Assembly (NCBI GenBank): GCA_905221605.1
Contig: CAJNDS010002190.1
Coordinates: forward strand, 1,456,788 to 1,520,787
DNA from: Symbiodinium natans
Taxonomy: Eukaryota > Sar > Dinophyceae > Suessiales > Symbiodiniaceae
Direction: 5' to 3'
Length of the DNA stretch: 64,000 bases
Each line of letters opens with the position of its first letter. Position 1 is the stretch's first letter. Position numbers and translations under genes: made by a program. The notes beneath the pieces were generated by a model. It was not told the origin of the DNA. It did no database searches and worked only from the letters and a program-made list of their open reading frames with translations. Positions 1 through 10,698 of the stretch are shown here, one piece after another.

Positions 1-62
1 AGGGTTTAGGGTTTAGGGATTAGGGTTTAGGGTTTGGGGTTTAGGGTTTAGGGTTTAGGGTT
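1..62 (+). repeat. Interstitial telomere-like array (TTTAGGG)n
   Basis: About eight TTTAGGG-type units with small variants open the window. Similar arrays recur throughout, so this is not evidence of a chromosome end. Confidence 0.9.
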
Positions 63-172
63 TGGTTGATGGTGTAGGGCTCCTCACTATCGATTTTTCT
101 ACACAGGGGCCTTTTTCGTCCCTGTCAATCATGCATGGCTTCCCTTGTTCAAGCACAAGGGTCCATTCCCCA

Positions 173-273
173 AAGGGTCCATGTACCTATATAGTATATA
201 CTTGGGCCTTAAAGGGGTTCCCATATAGTAGCTTTAGGGCCCAAGTATATGCTATATGGGTACATGGACCCTT
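173..273. mobile_element. TIR element family A, copy 1
   Basis: About 100 bp with inverted ends AAGGGTCCATGTACC and GGTACATGGACCCTT. The long arms (ATAGTATATACTTGGGCC and its complement) make it nearly a full hairpin. It has no coding capacity. Ten copies of this family lie in the window. Confidence 0.85.
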
Positions 274-753
274 AGGGTTCATGGGTTCTCCTACAGGGCG
301 GGAGTAGGGGGAACCCATGATCTATACCCATGCTATGCCTAGGTTCGACTGGATCTAGATCGGGGTTTAGAGTTTTCGGATTTAGGGCTTGGGGCTTAGG
401 GCCACTGGGCCCCGAAGTGCCTCCACACCCAAGCATTCCTGTGATTTGCGGCATGGTTGCAGGATGAGGGGTTTCGGGGTTAGGGTTTCGGGTTTAGGGT
501 TTGTGTAGGGTTCAGAAACAAGCCCTGTGGAAACTAGAACTGATGCAGCCAGGGAATGTCTTGAGGCTTAGAGACAACTCCTAAACATCCCTAAAACCTA
601 AACTTGACTAGCTCAACCCTATACCCGAAAGCAATCTCAAACATTGCCCTAAACACCGGATTAAATGGGGTAAGGCGGATGTGCAGGAGAACACTACGGT
701 ACACAACTGCTTTGCTGGCTTTGAGTCCCGGAAGTGTTCAATCGACTTCATGG

Positions 754-832
754 CCTAAACCCTAAACCCTAAACCCTAAACCCTAAACCCTAAACCCTAA
801 ACCCTAAACCCTAAACCCTAAACCCTAAACCC
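754..832 (-). repeat. Interstitial telomere-like array (CCCTAAA)n
   Basis: About eleven perfect CCCTAAA units end a few bases before the acceptor-like CAACAG of the LRR exon at 839. Confidence 0.95.
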
Positions 833-838
833 CAACAG

Positions 839-904
839 GTGCGCGCCGCCCAGCTAAAGATCCTCGATCTCAACTGGAACGCCCTACATGGCGAAGGTGC
901 AGAG
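839..904 (+). CDS. Candidate LRR exon
   Basis: A 22-codon open frame follows CAACAG and ends at a possible GC donor. It reads QLKILDLNWNALHGEGAEA, a good match to ribonuclease-inhibitor-type leucine-rich repeats (LxxLDLxxNxLxxxGA). The stretch is GC-rich and breaks off exactly where telomere-like DNA begins. The gene it belongs to would run on to the right on the + strand. Boundaries are inferred without transcript data. Confidence 0.5.
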
Positions 905-928
905 GCCACCACCCTTCTCCACCAGCAA

Positions 929-1220
929 CATACAAGACTGCGGAGGGGGTTTGAGGGTCTGAGGGTTTCGGGGTACTATGCTTCAGTACCTTTTTGGTTA
1001 CGGGCTTCTTGTTCTTCTCAGCAGGAATTTGGCATACAAGACTGCGGAGGGGGTTTGAGGGTTTGAGGGTTTTGGAGTACTTTGCTTTAGTGTTTTTTTG
1101 GGTTCTGGGTTCCCTTTATAGATACTTAGACCTCAAAAGTATATACCTTTTTTTTCCCTGGGTCTACTCCAAACAAGGGATTAGCAACATACACGACGGC
1201 AGAGGGGGTTTGAGGGTTTG
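929..1220. repeat. Local direct repeats with period about 105 bp
   Basis: The motif ACAAGACTGCGGAGGGGG with following TTTGAGGGT occurs near 931 and 1036, and in diverged form near 1191. The spacer includes remnants of TIR family G, suggesting local duplication of element plus flank. Confidence 0.6.
1071..1173. mobile_element. TIR element family G, copy 1
   Basis: The ends TTTGGAGTA and TACTCCAAA flank about 100 bp with internal pairing (AGTATATAC). A second copy is at 8819-8919. Confidence 0.7.
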
Positions 1221-1805
1221 GCGCTTAAATGGCTTATATGAGGCCCAACATCCCAAACCCTCAGTATCCTAAACTTTATTCAGCTTGCAGGTTAGGGTTT
1301 GGGAGACTGTAAGTTTCAAAGGTTAGCTGCTCAAGGGTTCTTGATGAACCCACCACCTTACAGGGTTTGGGGGTTTTACTGTTCTTTCATGTGCTTAGGC
1401 GAGCGAGCGTTCACAGTTTGGGTTCCAGCTCAGACGGGCTGGTGCAACTACGAAGACTATGAGCACCATGCTCGAGTTCCTGCACCCATTAGATTGTGTG
1501 CAGATGCACCTTAGGTCATAGGGTCTATAAGCTACTAAGCCCTACAAGTCCTAAGCTCTAAAGCCTAAACCCCAGCTTTGGGCCACATTGGGTGCACCTG
1601 AACGCAGCCCGCGGACGGGCGTGCATCATGCCTTTAGTGATGTGATGGGTTGAGGATTTGGGCTCCAGTTTTGTTTAGGGTTTAGGGCCTTCAGGGTTAG
1701 GAGCGCTTTGACTTGCCGTTTTTTGAGACATTGTTGCATGTCTGCATGCCTGAAACTTCGTGCTGGGTATGCAACCTGCAGACAAGGGCTTCATGGGTTT
1801 AGGTT

Positions 1806-1892
1806 GGGATGTGCCCCCTTATACTAACAGCCCTTAGCCGTGATGATAATAGGGGGGTACCAGAATCCCTATTAAGGACTGTTCGTATAAGG
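1806..1892. mobile_element. TIR element family F, degenerate copy 1
   Basis: It resembles the intact copies at 31714 and 58319: GGGATGTGCCCCCTTATACTAACAG on the left, and ATTAAGGACTGTTCGTATAAGG on the right with a decayed end. Confidence 0.6.
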
Positions 1893-1963
1893 TTTGAGGG
1901 AGTAAGGTTTGAGTGTTACAGTGTTTAGGGCTTCAGGGCTGTAGGGCTTCCAGACCCTGACAG

Positions 1964-2017
1964 GCGTTCTTGGATGGCCTGCATGACAATGCGGCCTTTG
2001 GGAACGATGGCCAGCAG
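1964..2017 (+). CDS. Candidate exon, unidentified
   Basis: Eighteen codons between an acceptor-like CTGACAG and a possible GC donor read AFLDGLHDNAAFGNDGQQ. Composition is unlike the surrounding telomere-derived DNA, and the phase is 0 at both ends. LRR character is possible but weak. Confidence 0.35.
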
Positions 2018-2705
2018 GCACGGGTTTTGGGGTCCTTGTTACGCAAAAGGCGGCCCCTCCTACTTAGGGTACCCAAAAGGGACCCGATTTTAGAGAAAAG
2101 ACCATATAAACCCTACAAACCTTACAGGCCCAACGCCTGTTTTGGGCTCCTTCTTCGGAGGTTTGTGGCCCATCTTCAGCTGCATTGTCTGTGTTTTTTT
2201 GGGGAAAGGCCGTGCGGTTGAGGGTTTAGGGTTTAGATGGCCCTTTTTCTTGGAGAATGACCCAATGCCATATATCCCCTCATGAATTCCTATATAAAGA
2301 GCTGCACCAAAAGTACTCAGGATGGCCTCAGTCCTTGAACTTGTTGTGCTGCGCATCCTGTTGAGGGTCTTTGTTTTGGGGGTTTAGGGGTTCATGCTTG
2401 AGGGCTGCTTGGGCTTGGGGCCTGCCAGGTAGGTATCTCGGCCATTTTTGTTATTTCCCCTTATTGGTTTAAGTGGACCACATTTAGGACTATGGTTCAG
2501 AGGGTTTTAAGGGCCATTCTAGCGGGTGTGGAGGGCTAAGCCTGAGTAGAGTCTTTTGAAGGGCTTGTGGTTAAGGAGGTTAGGTTCAAGCGGGCCTGTT
2601 GCTCAGCAGCAATCGCCCCCCTAAACCCAGGAACCGAAGTCTGCCCTTGGTGACCTAAACCCGAATGAAGGCCCAAAAATGCCAGTTCAAAAAGACCCTT
2701 ACCCT

Positions 2706-2823
2706 AAGGGTCCATGTACCCATATAGCATATACTTGGGCCCTAAAGCTACTTGGGCCCTAAAGCTACTATATGGGAACCCCTTTAGGGCCCAAGTATAT
2801 ACTATATAGGTACATGGACCCTT
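2706..2823. mobile_element. TIR element family A, copy 2
   Basis: Same ends as copy 1. An internal unit, CTTGGGCCCTAAAGCTA, is duplicated in tandem, which explains the extra length. Confidence 0.85.
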
Positions 2824-2969
2824 TGGGTTAGCCCCCTCCTAAAGACGAGTCATATGAAGCAAACAAAGGAAGCGCCTGACCCCACCCCTAAAACTTTAGC
2901 CCTGAAACCCGAAGCCACGCAGATCCTTACCCCCAAGGAAGCCCTGGATCCTCAAACCTATAACCCCTA

Positions 2970-3079
2970 GTTGGAGGTTCATGGGCACTTATAAGTAGGG
3001 GTACAAGTACCCTAAATAAGGTCATCACCATAGTTACCCTACTTAGAACCTTATTTATAAGTACCCATGAGCCTGCAAG
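2970..3079. mobile_element. TIR element family B, copy 1
   Basis: About 110 bp with ends (G)TTGGAGGTTCATGGG and CCCATGAGCCTGCAAG, flanked by TA on both sides (2-bp target duplication). Confidence 0.75.
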
Positions 3080-3237
3080 TAATCCTACAGGGCTTTTGGG
3101 TCAAGTTCTTGATTGAACTAAGGGCCACTCCAGGGCGCTTTGGGTTTCTAAGGCTTTGTACTTGGAGGTTCATGGGTACTTAAAAAAATAGGTTTATAAG
3201 CAGGGTAACTATATTTCTAGCCTTATTTAGGGTACGT

Positions 3238-3250
3238 ATAACCCTACTTC
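3238..3250. repeat. LINE target-site duplication, left copy
   Basis: ATAACCCTACTTC, repeated exactly at 4193-4205 on the other side of the reverse-transcriptase fragment. Confidence 0.85.
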
Positions 3251-3252
3251 CG

Positions 3253-4101
3253 GGTCTGGATTTTGACATGGTTTACTATGCTGATGACACGATTGTGTTT
3301 TCCCAGAGCAACAGAGGTCTCAACGAACTTTTGTGTCTCACCGAGAGGATTTCACAACAATACGGACTCCATTTGAACAGAGACAAGTGCGTCGCAATAC
3401 CCATGAATAATGATGGTTCCATTCATTTTCAAGATGGCACGCCCTTAGCCACAGAATTCGAAGCTACGTATCTTGGCAATGAAATTAACAGGGAGGTCAA
3501 TATTCGTCATGAAATCTCGAACAAGCTACAAGAGGTAAGACGCACTTGGATCAAATTAACCCCTTATTGGAAAGCAACCCATGCTAGCAAGAGGTGGAAA
3601 CTAATAGTATATGATGCCATTATCCGCAGCAAACTACTCTACGGGCTAGAAACTATTCACTTAACCAATGCTATGGCAAAGAAGCTCAATGCGTTCCAAA
3701 TGAGGGGCATTCGCAAGATTTAAAACAAAGCTCACACCTATATAGACCGTACAAATACTAATGCAAAGCTTCTGGAAGAAGCAAGTATGATGGCATTTCC
3801 AAGCCGGGACGACCAACGAAAGATACTACTATTTAGTGAGTTCCATAATTTACGACGGGCTAAGCTTTTAGGTCATATACTTCGTAGTACAGATTCAGAT
3901 CCTTTAAGACAGGTATCGTTTATGCCCAGCAGTGCCACTAGAATCGAGTATGGCAAAAAGCGAGTTGGGAAGCCCCGGCAAACTTGGATACACCATGCAA
4001 AGAAGTTTGTGTGGGAAGAGACGCTTGGCAGAATATCTTATGAAGAAACCCCGGTACAAGATAATCTCATCTATAATGCAGGTTTGCAAAGACAGTTCTA
4101 A
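3253..4101 (+). pseudogene. LINE-type reverse transcriptase, 5'-truncated, one in-frame stop
   Basis: The frame opens with PGLDFDMVYYADDTIVF, containing the catalytic YADD box of non-LTR (LINE) reverse transcriptases. It continues through the thumb region (KRWKLIVYDAIIRSKLLYGLE) and the C-terminal part (RAKLLGHILRSTDSDPLRQV) seen in dinoflagellate LINEs, ending at TAA 4099-4101. The frame is intact apart from one TAA at 3721-3723 (RGIRKI-stop-NKAHTYIDR). Everything before the YADD box, including any endonuclease, is missing. Flanking 13-bp duplications, 5' truncation and a short A-rich 3' end (GGAAAAA) fit target-primed reverse transcription. It is a dead copy and probably fairly young. Confidence 0.9.
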
Positions 4102-4192
4102 AGCGTCTGCAGAGGGTAAGCCTCCTTTTTGCTGCGCCAACGCCGTGTCTTGAAGTTGACGTACAGTCGATTCACGGTATGGCTTCGGAAAA

Positions 4193-4205
4193 ATAACCCT
4201 ACTTC
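4193..4205. repeat. LINE target-site duplication, right copy
   Basis: Exact second copy of ATAACCCTACTTC, directly after a short A run. Confidence 0.85.
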
Positions 4206-4263
4206 TAAGTGCCCATGAACCTCCAAGTAGGGTTTAGGGTTCCCCAAACCCCAAGACTCCGAC

Positions 4264-4331
4264 ATGCGAAGCGAATGCTTGCGACTTGAGGGTGGCATCC
4301 GCCGCCTGAGTTTGGCCTGGAATCGCCGCAG
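4264..4331 (+). CDS. Candidate LRR exon
   Basis: An open frame ending GGIRRLSLAWNRR matches the LRR core LxxLxLxxN and resembles the exon at 839 (LDLNWN). It can extend left through ECLRLE. Both splice sites are uncertain. Confidence 0.45.
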
Positions 4332-4602
4332 ACTTGGTGGGTTGACTTTGGGAGAGGGGAGGGGGGGTTGCGTGTTTTGGAGTTTCGGGTTCAGTGGCAA
4401 GTCCCCCCCCCAAAAAAAAAATAAATAAATAAAAAGTGCGAACACATCCTCAGTGGGCTTGGGGTTCTAAGTTTCCGGGCTTTTGTTTCTTGTAGAATCT
4501 GGGGTGTTTTTGCCCTCAGGCTTCAATGGGCTTCAATGAAGGGTTGGCAGTTTTGGCGGCAAACCCTAAACCCTAAACCCTAAACCCTAAACCCTGGCAA
4601 CG

Positions 4603-4709
4603 GGTATCACTGCAGAAGATCTTTCCTCGCTGTTCCTCAAGGCCTTGGCAGCGGGCGCGTCCCGGAGGGCGACGCCCGAAAGGCCGAGGCCTCTCGCCGC
4701 GCCGGCGAG
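4603..4709 (+). CDS. Candidate exon, helical, unidentified
   Basis: A GC-rich island between two (CCCTAAA)n tracts holds an open frame starting GITAEDLSSLFLKALAAG, followed by an Arg/Pro-rich stretch. The amphipathic start suits a helix of an LRR-type protein; no firm assignment. Confidence 0.4.
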
Positions 4710-5134
4710 TTTTTTCTCCCCGAAACCCGAACACGAAACCCGAAACCCTAAACCCTAAACCCAAAAACCCTAAACCCGAAAAACCCTAAACCCTGACAAT
4801 AATAATCCCTTTATACAAGAAAACATAAGATAATAATCCCTGTATTACCCTTGTAAGGAAGAATATTTCATTTTTGTGGGGGTTCTTAAGCAATTACTTT
4901 TCGCGCCCTAAGCAGTATACATGCTACCCTTACCCTGAGTTCCAAACGAACTACACCTTAAGCCCTCAACCTCAAACTCTCCACTCGCATACCTCAAAAC
5001 ATGATATAATTAGGGAGCTGACTAGTTCAAATAGGGTTTTGGGGGTTATTATAGTGTAAAAAGTATAACACCCTAAGCAAATATTATTAGTAACTACTCC
5101 GACCCCTATATTGTGCAATTTCTCTCTCGGCCAG

Positions 5135-5200
5135 GGTGCGCGCAGCTTCTGGCGACCATCTTCCAGGATTGCAAGACGCTTTTCCACTTGGCCCGCGCAC
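5135..5200 (+). CDS. Candidate exon, unidentified
   Basis: After a TCTCTCTCGGCCAG acceptor the frame reads AQLLATIFQDCKTLFHLARA, coding-like and free of telomere-derived codons. The 3' limit is uncertain; a GC donor is available. Confidence 0.4.
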
Positions 5201-5539
5201 CCGGAGTGTTTTTGGGTTTAGAGCTCACCTTACCCTAAACCCTAACACCCCAAAAGCCCTCAACCATGAGAGCCCTGAAGCCCTCAACCCCAAAACCCTA
5301 CAACCCTAAAGCCCTACAGCCCAAAGCCCTGAGAGCTCGCAACGAACCTTCACTTGGCTTGGAGTTGGGGGCGGGGGTGGGGGGGGAGTCTCACACAATG
5401 GTGCTTAGGGCATAGGGCTTCTGTGGTCGAGGGCTTGGCGGAGTAGGGTGCCCCAGTGGCCATGGACTTGCTGTGGGCTTTGGGCGGCGCAGGGGTTACG
5501 CTTCAGGGCCTTTGGCTTTCCGGGGTTGAGGGTGAGGGC

Positions 5540-5646
5540 CCAGAGACTCCAAAACCCCTTAATTAAGGAACATCCCTTAATTTGTAATTGGAACCCGAAT
5601 ATGATTTAAGGTATATTCCTTAATTAAGGCGTTTTGGAGTCTCTGG
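5540..5646. mobile_element. TIR element family H
   Basis: Near-perfect 15-bp ends CCAGAGACTCCAAAA and TTTTGGAGTCTCTGG, with TTAATTAAGG pairing just inside. Single copy here. Confidence 0.8.
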
Positions 5647-5794
5647 GGGGATAGAGTAAGAGTCTTGACAGGCTTTTGGGAGGCTTTTCTTTGGGGCGAG
5701 GATGTAGGGCTGTTTCAGACCGGCTCATGTGCTACAGCTGCTCGCCCTAAACCCTAAACCCCATCAAACTTTGTAAAACCCTATCAACAGCTGG

Positions 5795-5837
5795 TGAAGC
5801 GCTGGCAGCCCACGAGGCTCTTGCGGATCTTGCTACC
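5795..5837 (+). CDS. Candidate exon, LRR-like helix
   Basis: Following ATCAACAG, the frame AGEALAAHEALADLA has the spacing of the helical half of RI-type LRRs. A family D TIR element starts 13 bp downstream and may form part of the next intron. Confidence 0.35.
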
Positions 5838-5849
5838 CTAAATCCAATC

Positions 5850-5963
5850 CTTGGTATCCCCGTGGTACCCGTTTCCCTGCTGTTGGTTCAAGGTTCCCTT
5901 ATAGAGTAACCAACCCAAAAAGGGTGCCCATATTGTACGTAGTATGGTTACTGCGCTGGCAAG
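5850..5963. mobile_element. TIR element family D, copy 1
   Basis: The ends CTTGGTATCCCCGTGG and GCGCTGGCAAG enclose the family core (GGTTCAAGGTTCCCTTAT...AAAAAGGGTGCCC). Flanks AATC/AATA suggest a 4-bp target duplication with one change. Confidence 0.75.
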
Positions 5964-6177
5964 AATATGCTGGTCCCAGCAGCTGCTTTGAGCCAACAAG
6001 CGTTCAGCTTGAGAACCAAAATCATCGAATGCCCGTGGCCCTCAACCCTAACACACTCCCCCCCCCCCCCCCAAATAAAAATAGAAACAATTATAAATAA
6101 CAATGACAAAATACCCCAACTCCCCCACCCTACCCAACCCTAAACCCTAAACCCTTCTTACTTATCCTGGAGCCTAA

Positions 6178-6242
6178 AACCCTAAACCCTAAACCCTAAA
6201 CCCTAAACCCTAAACCCTAAACCCTAAACCCTAAACCCTAAA
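6178..6242 (-). repeat. Interstitial telomere-like array (CCCTAAA)n
   Basis: Left partner of the TTTAGGG array at 6379; the two point outward from a 136-bp GC-rich island. Confidence 0.95.
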
Positions 6243-6269
6243 GCCTTCGAGCCCCTCTAATCACCCTGC

Positions 6270-6376
6270 AGCCTACAGCCCGCGAGCTGCCATTGCCCGA
6301 GGGTTGCCTCTCCCCATGCGCTGGCCATGGCTTGGGCTGGTGCCGCTGGCCACCGGGCGACTGGGAGACCAAAATG
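6270..6376 (+). CDS. Candidate exon between opposed telomere arrays
   Basis: An open frame starting ELPLPEGCLSPCAGHGLGW runs to the following TTTAGGG array. No family recognised. It is listed because of its composition and its place between oppositely oriented arrays. Confidence 0.25.
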
Positions 6377-6378
6377 AG

Positions 6379-6482
6379 GTTTAGGGTTTAGGGTTTAGGG
6401 TTTAGGGTTTAGGGTTTAGGGTTTAGGGTTTAGGGTTTAGGGTTTAGGGTTTAGGGTTTAGGGTTTAGGGTTTAGGGTTTAG
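6379..6482 (+). repeat. Interstitial telomere-like array (TTTAGGG)n
   Basis: About fourteen nearly perfect units. Confidence 0.97.
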
Positions 6483-6902
6483 AGCTTTGGGTTTAGGGTT
6501 TAGGGTTTTGGGTGGAAAGGGCTTACGAAATGGACTACGGTTTATGGCTTACGAGGGATTTGTAATTTGTAGGGTTCAGGGTTTATAGGGTTTAGGGACC
6601 ATAAGGTGTATAGGGCTTACTAAGGGACTGCACTGCGGTTTAGGGAGACAATGAGTCTGAAGGGTTGGGGCTGGGTTTATAGGGCTTACACAAAAGATTA
6701 CGGCTTAGGCTGATGAAAGAGATTCGTAGGGTCTCTATGGGGCTTATGAGGGATCACGGTTTGCAGCTTACAAGGGTTTAGGGTCTTTAGGGTTTTATGC
6801 TGCCTTAAACACGAATCCCGGGATCCCTAGACCATGAAAAGCCCTAAGCCTCCAAACCCCTTAGGCGACTTTTTCGGGATTAGGGCTTCAATATATTCAG
6901 TG

Positions 6903-7027
6903 TACAAGTAGGGGCCCCCTTACTATACTAACCTTAGTTAAGGGAGTTATAACCTACATAGTAGGACTCATAACCCAATTTAGGACCCTTATAACCCCAT
7001 TTATATCTAGGGGGGCCCCTACATGTA
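6903..7027. mobile_element. TIR element family C, copy 1
   Basis: The ends AGTAGGGGCCCCC and GGGGGCCCCTACATGTA enclose the family core (CTAACCTTAGTTAAGG, ATAACCC). Five copies are present, one inside an intron of the RelA-ankyrin-WD40 gene. Confidence 0.85.
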
Positions 7028-7227
7028 GGGTTTAGGGTTTAGGGCTTACAGGGTCTATTGGGATTCGCCGTTCAGGTTCGTGACTGCATGCATTTTCAGC
7101 AGACTTAGTTTTTTGTGGGGGGGGGGGGGGGGGGGGGGCGGACCCGTACAAGTTGTGCCGTGCCTTCCCTGAACCTTCAACCCAGTCTCATGGCGGTTGG
7201 GCTTTAGGGTTTAGGGTTTAGGGTTAG

Positions 7228-7321
7228 AAGCTGCGTCAAGGAACCCCGATGTTCAGAACGAGACGGTCTGGTCAGCGTCGCTGAACATGTGGAAGAAGGC
7301 GCGCAGTTCGGGGCTGCGGGT
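7228..7321 (+). CDS. Candidate exon, unidentified
   Basis: After GGGTTAG the + frame reads AASRNPDVQNETVWSASLNM and then KKARSSGLRV. Good residue mixture and no stop; phase 1 at the 5' side. Confidence 0.4.
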
Positions 7322-7470
7322 TTTGGTAGGGTTTCAGACAGAGCTTGTCGGTTCCCTAGGTTTCCACTGAACCCTAAACCCGAGCTTAAACCCAAAACCC
7401 CCAAAGCCTAAGCCCCATAAGCACGAAGCCCTATAGGGCCTAAACCCGACACGGTATTGCGGGAGTTCCC

Positions 7471-7535
7471 GGGCTATTCTGGAAGAAGCTGTCCTCCTTC
7501 GACCTCAAGAACTGTGTTCTTTGCATGACAAACCC
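7471..7535 (+). CDS. Candidate exon, unidentified
   Basis: The open frame GLFWKKLSSFDLKNCVLCMT looks coding. Limits are not defined. Confidence 0.3.
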
Positions 7536-7834
7536 AGGATGCCCAGCAGCATCCTTCACAGAAGGTCTGAGGAGGCTTTAGGGGCTTAGAGGCTTTCGGA
7601 TCCCTTTCTTAAAGTCTATGATGAGAAAGCGACACACCCTGTTCATGCTTCGGTTCCCGGGCAACCTCGGACACCCACCCTACACTGAATCCTATAGGTG
7701 CCTCACACCTTTGAAAACCGGAAGCCTCAGCCTGAAGCGGCTGCAGCATGAACCCGGCAACCGCAACAACCTCGAAGCCCTGCATGTCCTCCAAAGCCTC
7801 GAAACTTCGAGACCCCCAAATTTAGCAGCTTGAA

Positions 7835-8540
7835 ACCCTCACCTGAGCCCTTCACGACCTCAAGAAGCTCCTCCGAACCCTCAAAAGCCTCAAAAAGCCC
7901 TATAACTTAAACCCTAACCCCCTAAAGCCCAAAGCCCGAAGCCCTATAGCCCTGAGAGGAGGAAGCGGAGGGAGCGGCCGGGGATGCTTTCACTTTGCTC
8001 CCGGCCCAGGCCTCGCGAAAGTAGGGGACTCTTTTTCTTCTTTCTTGAAGCGTAAGGGGCCCTAATAAACTAATAACTAACTAATAAATAATAATTAATC
8101 AATAATAATTAATTAAACCTTACACACCCTACAAACCTTGTAAACCTACAAGCCCTGAAGCGTACATACCCTTGACCTTTAAACAGCCCTTCAAAGGGTT
8201 TACCAGAGGGTTGTGCGACCTTTTGTTGGGGGGAGGGGGGGGGGGGGGGTTGGAAACTGTGCGGTTCTCCGGCTTGCGGCGGGATTTCAGGTTGCAGCGT
8301 TTCTTATGTCAGTTTGCGGTCTAGGCTTCAGGCCCAACTGGTGACCTTCGTAACAGTGGGAGAAGCCTCAAGTTGTGAGCACCAGCCGCCAAGAGCATCA
8401 GGGATTCTTTAGGGTGCGAGCGCGTTCCAGTAGCCTAAACCCTACTGCAGTTATGGGAGTCGGAGGGTCGGAGGGGGGCCAGTTCTCAGGCTTTCCAGGC
8501 CTCAGTTTTTAAGTCCTAGCTTCCGGATACAAGATTGTCA
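7835..8540. other. No gene recognised
   Basis: This stretch holds CCCTAAA-derived sequence, an AT-rich patch (8066-8120), a G run (8229-8250) and GC-rich fragments too short to call. Confidence 0.5.
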
Positions 8541-8818
8541 GGTTCTACATGTCTTGTCACTTTTGGGCTTTAGGGTGTGAATTGTGCCTCAACATTAAGA
8601 AGGGGCCGTATTACCAGATGTGCATGAGATGGAAACGCAAGGACGCCGTGGGGGGGAGAATCGGCGGGACGGTACAACGAGTGGTGAACATCTTGACACC
8701 TTTATATTCCGTTTTGCAAGCACGAGGTTCCCTGAAGAACCCCATCCGTGAAACGGAAAAAAAAGGTTCTTGTTTCCCATTCCGGCAATGTTCTGCGGCG
8801 TTTGTTGAGGGACTGGGC

Positions 8819-8919
8819 TTTGGAGTACTATACTTTAATACTTTTTTTTTGGTTTAGGGTTCCTATAATAGCTATTTATACCTAAAAAGTATACACTTTT
8901 TTCCAGGGTCTACTCCAAA
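8819..8919. mobile_element. TIR element family G, copy 2
   Basis: TTTGGAGTACTATACTTTAA on the left and AAAGTATACAC...TACTCCAAA on the right, matching 1071-1173. Confidence 0.75.
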
Positions 8920-9215
8920 GCTAAGGGGAGGTGCGAAGACGCGAGGCAGGAAGCACAGGGAGCACCTCGGGCACCTTTGCGCATGCTGACGGAGGGTTTA
9001 GGGTTTAGGGTTTAGGGTTCAGGGTTAAGGGTTTAGGGTTTAGGGTTTAGGATGTTTTGGGGGGATCGGCCGGTCCCCACTTGAAACCCTAAACCCACAA
9101 TCTCTACATGCTCTCGTGAACCCCTATTATAACCGTAAACCCTATAACCCTCACCCTTAAACCCTCTAAACCTCGAAACCCCTAAACCCCTGAACCCTCA
9201 ACTGCATCTCTCCAG

Positions 9216-9290
9216 ATTGCCGTCAGGTTCTGACCTATGCAGACCACTTCCACGTCCTGGGCCACCTGGTGGCTTGGGCTGCATGGAAGA
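9216..9290 (+). CDS. Candidate exon, unidentified
   Basis: After CTCTCCAG, 25 open codons read (D)CRQVLTYADHFHVLGHLVAW followed by AAWKIW. The GC content and residue mixture are strongly coding-like. The exon starts in phase 1; GT and GC donors are available near 9270-9290. Confidence 0.45.
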
Positions 9291-10333
9291 TATGGGCTAC
9301 AGGGCTTTAAGGGAGGGGCCAAGGTCATTGTGTTTAGGTTACGGTTTCGGGTTTCGAGTTTAGGGCTAGGGCTTAGGGCCGAGTTCAGGGCTTGGCGTTT
9401 TGGGTTAAAGGACTTACGTAACCTAATGGATGGATAGCAGCTTACTCGAATGGCTTTAGCGGCGATATCGCCATCATAAAGAAGCAGGGAGTCATGCGAC
9501 CATCGAAGCTACTGTTTGCCTTCGCAGTCGTTGAAATGAGTTAACGTGAAGCGCCGATGAGTGTAGTGCTGGTCGGCATCTACTACTATCAGTTCATGAA
9601 TCGTGCTCTCAACCCCTAAGCCCCCAGACCTATAGATTTCCGGGCTGGAACAACTAGTTAACTCCATCGGTTTCCTGAGAATCTGAGGACTCAGAAGCAG
9701 TAAGCCCCTGCAACTCTAACCCCGGAACTACTACAACCTAAGGAAGGATGCCCTGAACCCTTAATTCCATACCTTATTCAGACCCTGTAGGGTTTGGGGT
9801 TCAGAGCTGGACCCTAAAGACCCTAAACCCTAAACTCCAAGCCCGAAACAAAAACACCAAGCTGAAATTAGCACCGAAGACTCGAGGCCTTTAGGCCTGG
9901 GTCTTCCACGCTTTACATCCAACACTCAAAGCCCTCAATTCCGGAACCTCAAGGGTTTAGCGTTTATTTCTTAGGGTCTAGAGGGTTCACCAATTCAGAA
10001 AGCAGTCGATTCCAATGTCCCATTTATCAGCAACTGTGATAACAAAAGCCAGTCAGGGGTTGGGCAGGACAATCGAGGTTTGGGGGAGTAGTCGGAGGTT
10101 TTGGGGTTTAGGCTCTGCATTGTGGGGACTTCAGGGTCTTTAGTCATAATACTAATTGGTTAGTAAGAGTACTAGTAAAAGCCCCAGTCTGTTTGTTTTT
10201 GTCTCTTACTACTACTGTTCTTACTTTCTTATTCTTTTCAGCATCTTCGTGTTTTTTACGCGGTGGAGGGAGGGTGGTGGGGTAGGCTTCAAGAGCGAGC
10301 ACTCCCAAACTGCACAATTGAATCGTTTCCTCA

Positions 10334-10384
10334 GATTTGCCAGCTCGCCCGGACGGTGGAGTTCGACGTTTGGCCGCAGAGACG
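10334..10384 (+). CDS. Candidate exon, unidentified
   Basis: Between TTTCCTCAG and GTTTAAAC the frame ICQLARTVEFDVWPQRR is open and phase 0 at both sides, with a canonical GT donor. Confidence 0.4.
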
Positions 10385-10698
10385 GGTTTAAACACCAAAC
10401 CCTAAACCCCAAACACCCCAAACAAAAAGCTCCCGTCCCTAAACCCTAAACTCTGAACACTAACTTAGGCTTTAGGGGTTCGAGTTGCAGTGAGCTTCGA
10501 TGCCTTGGGGCAGGGCGCTGGGCTTCCAAGTCTCATGCTTGAAGGAACTGGCGGGGGTGAGGGGGGTCTGGTAGGGTTTAGGTTTTAGGGTTTTAGGGTT
10601 TGGGTTTAGGGTTTTGGGTTTTGGGTTTTGGGTTCAGGGTTTAGGGTCTAGGGTTTTGGGCTTAGGGTTTAGGGTTTTTTAGGGTTTAGGGTTTAGGG

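Larger units (their letters stand above)
3161..4227. mobile_element. TIR element family B, copy 2, interrupted by a LINE fragment
   Basis: The left end CTTGGAGGTTCATGGG (3161) and right end CCCATGAACCTCCAAG (to 4227) are inverted repeats flanked by TA/TA. Joining 3161-3250 to 4206-4227 gives a normal-sized family B element. The interior 3251-4192 is a retrotransposon fragment with its own 13-bp target duplication. Confidence 0.85.

Noticed and set aside
1-62. Chromosome end at the left border
   Set aside because: TTTAGGG arrays of equal or greater length occur dozens of times in both orientations inside the window.
3904-4140. Minus-strand frame over the LINE 3' part
   Set aside because: Antisense of the reverse-transcriptase frame, which has clear motifs.
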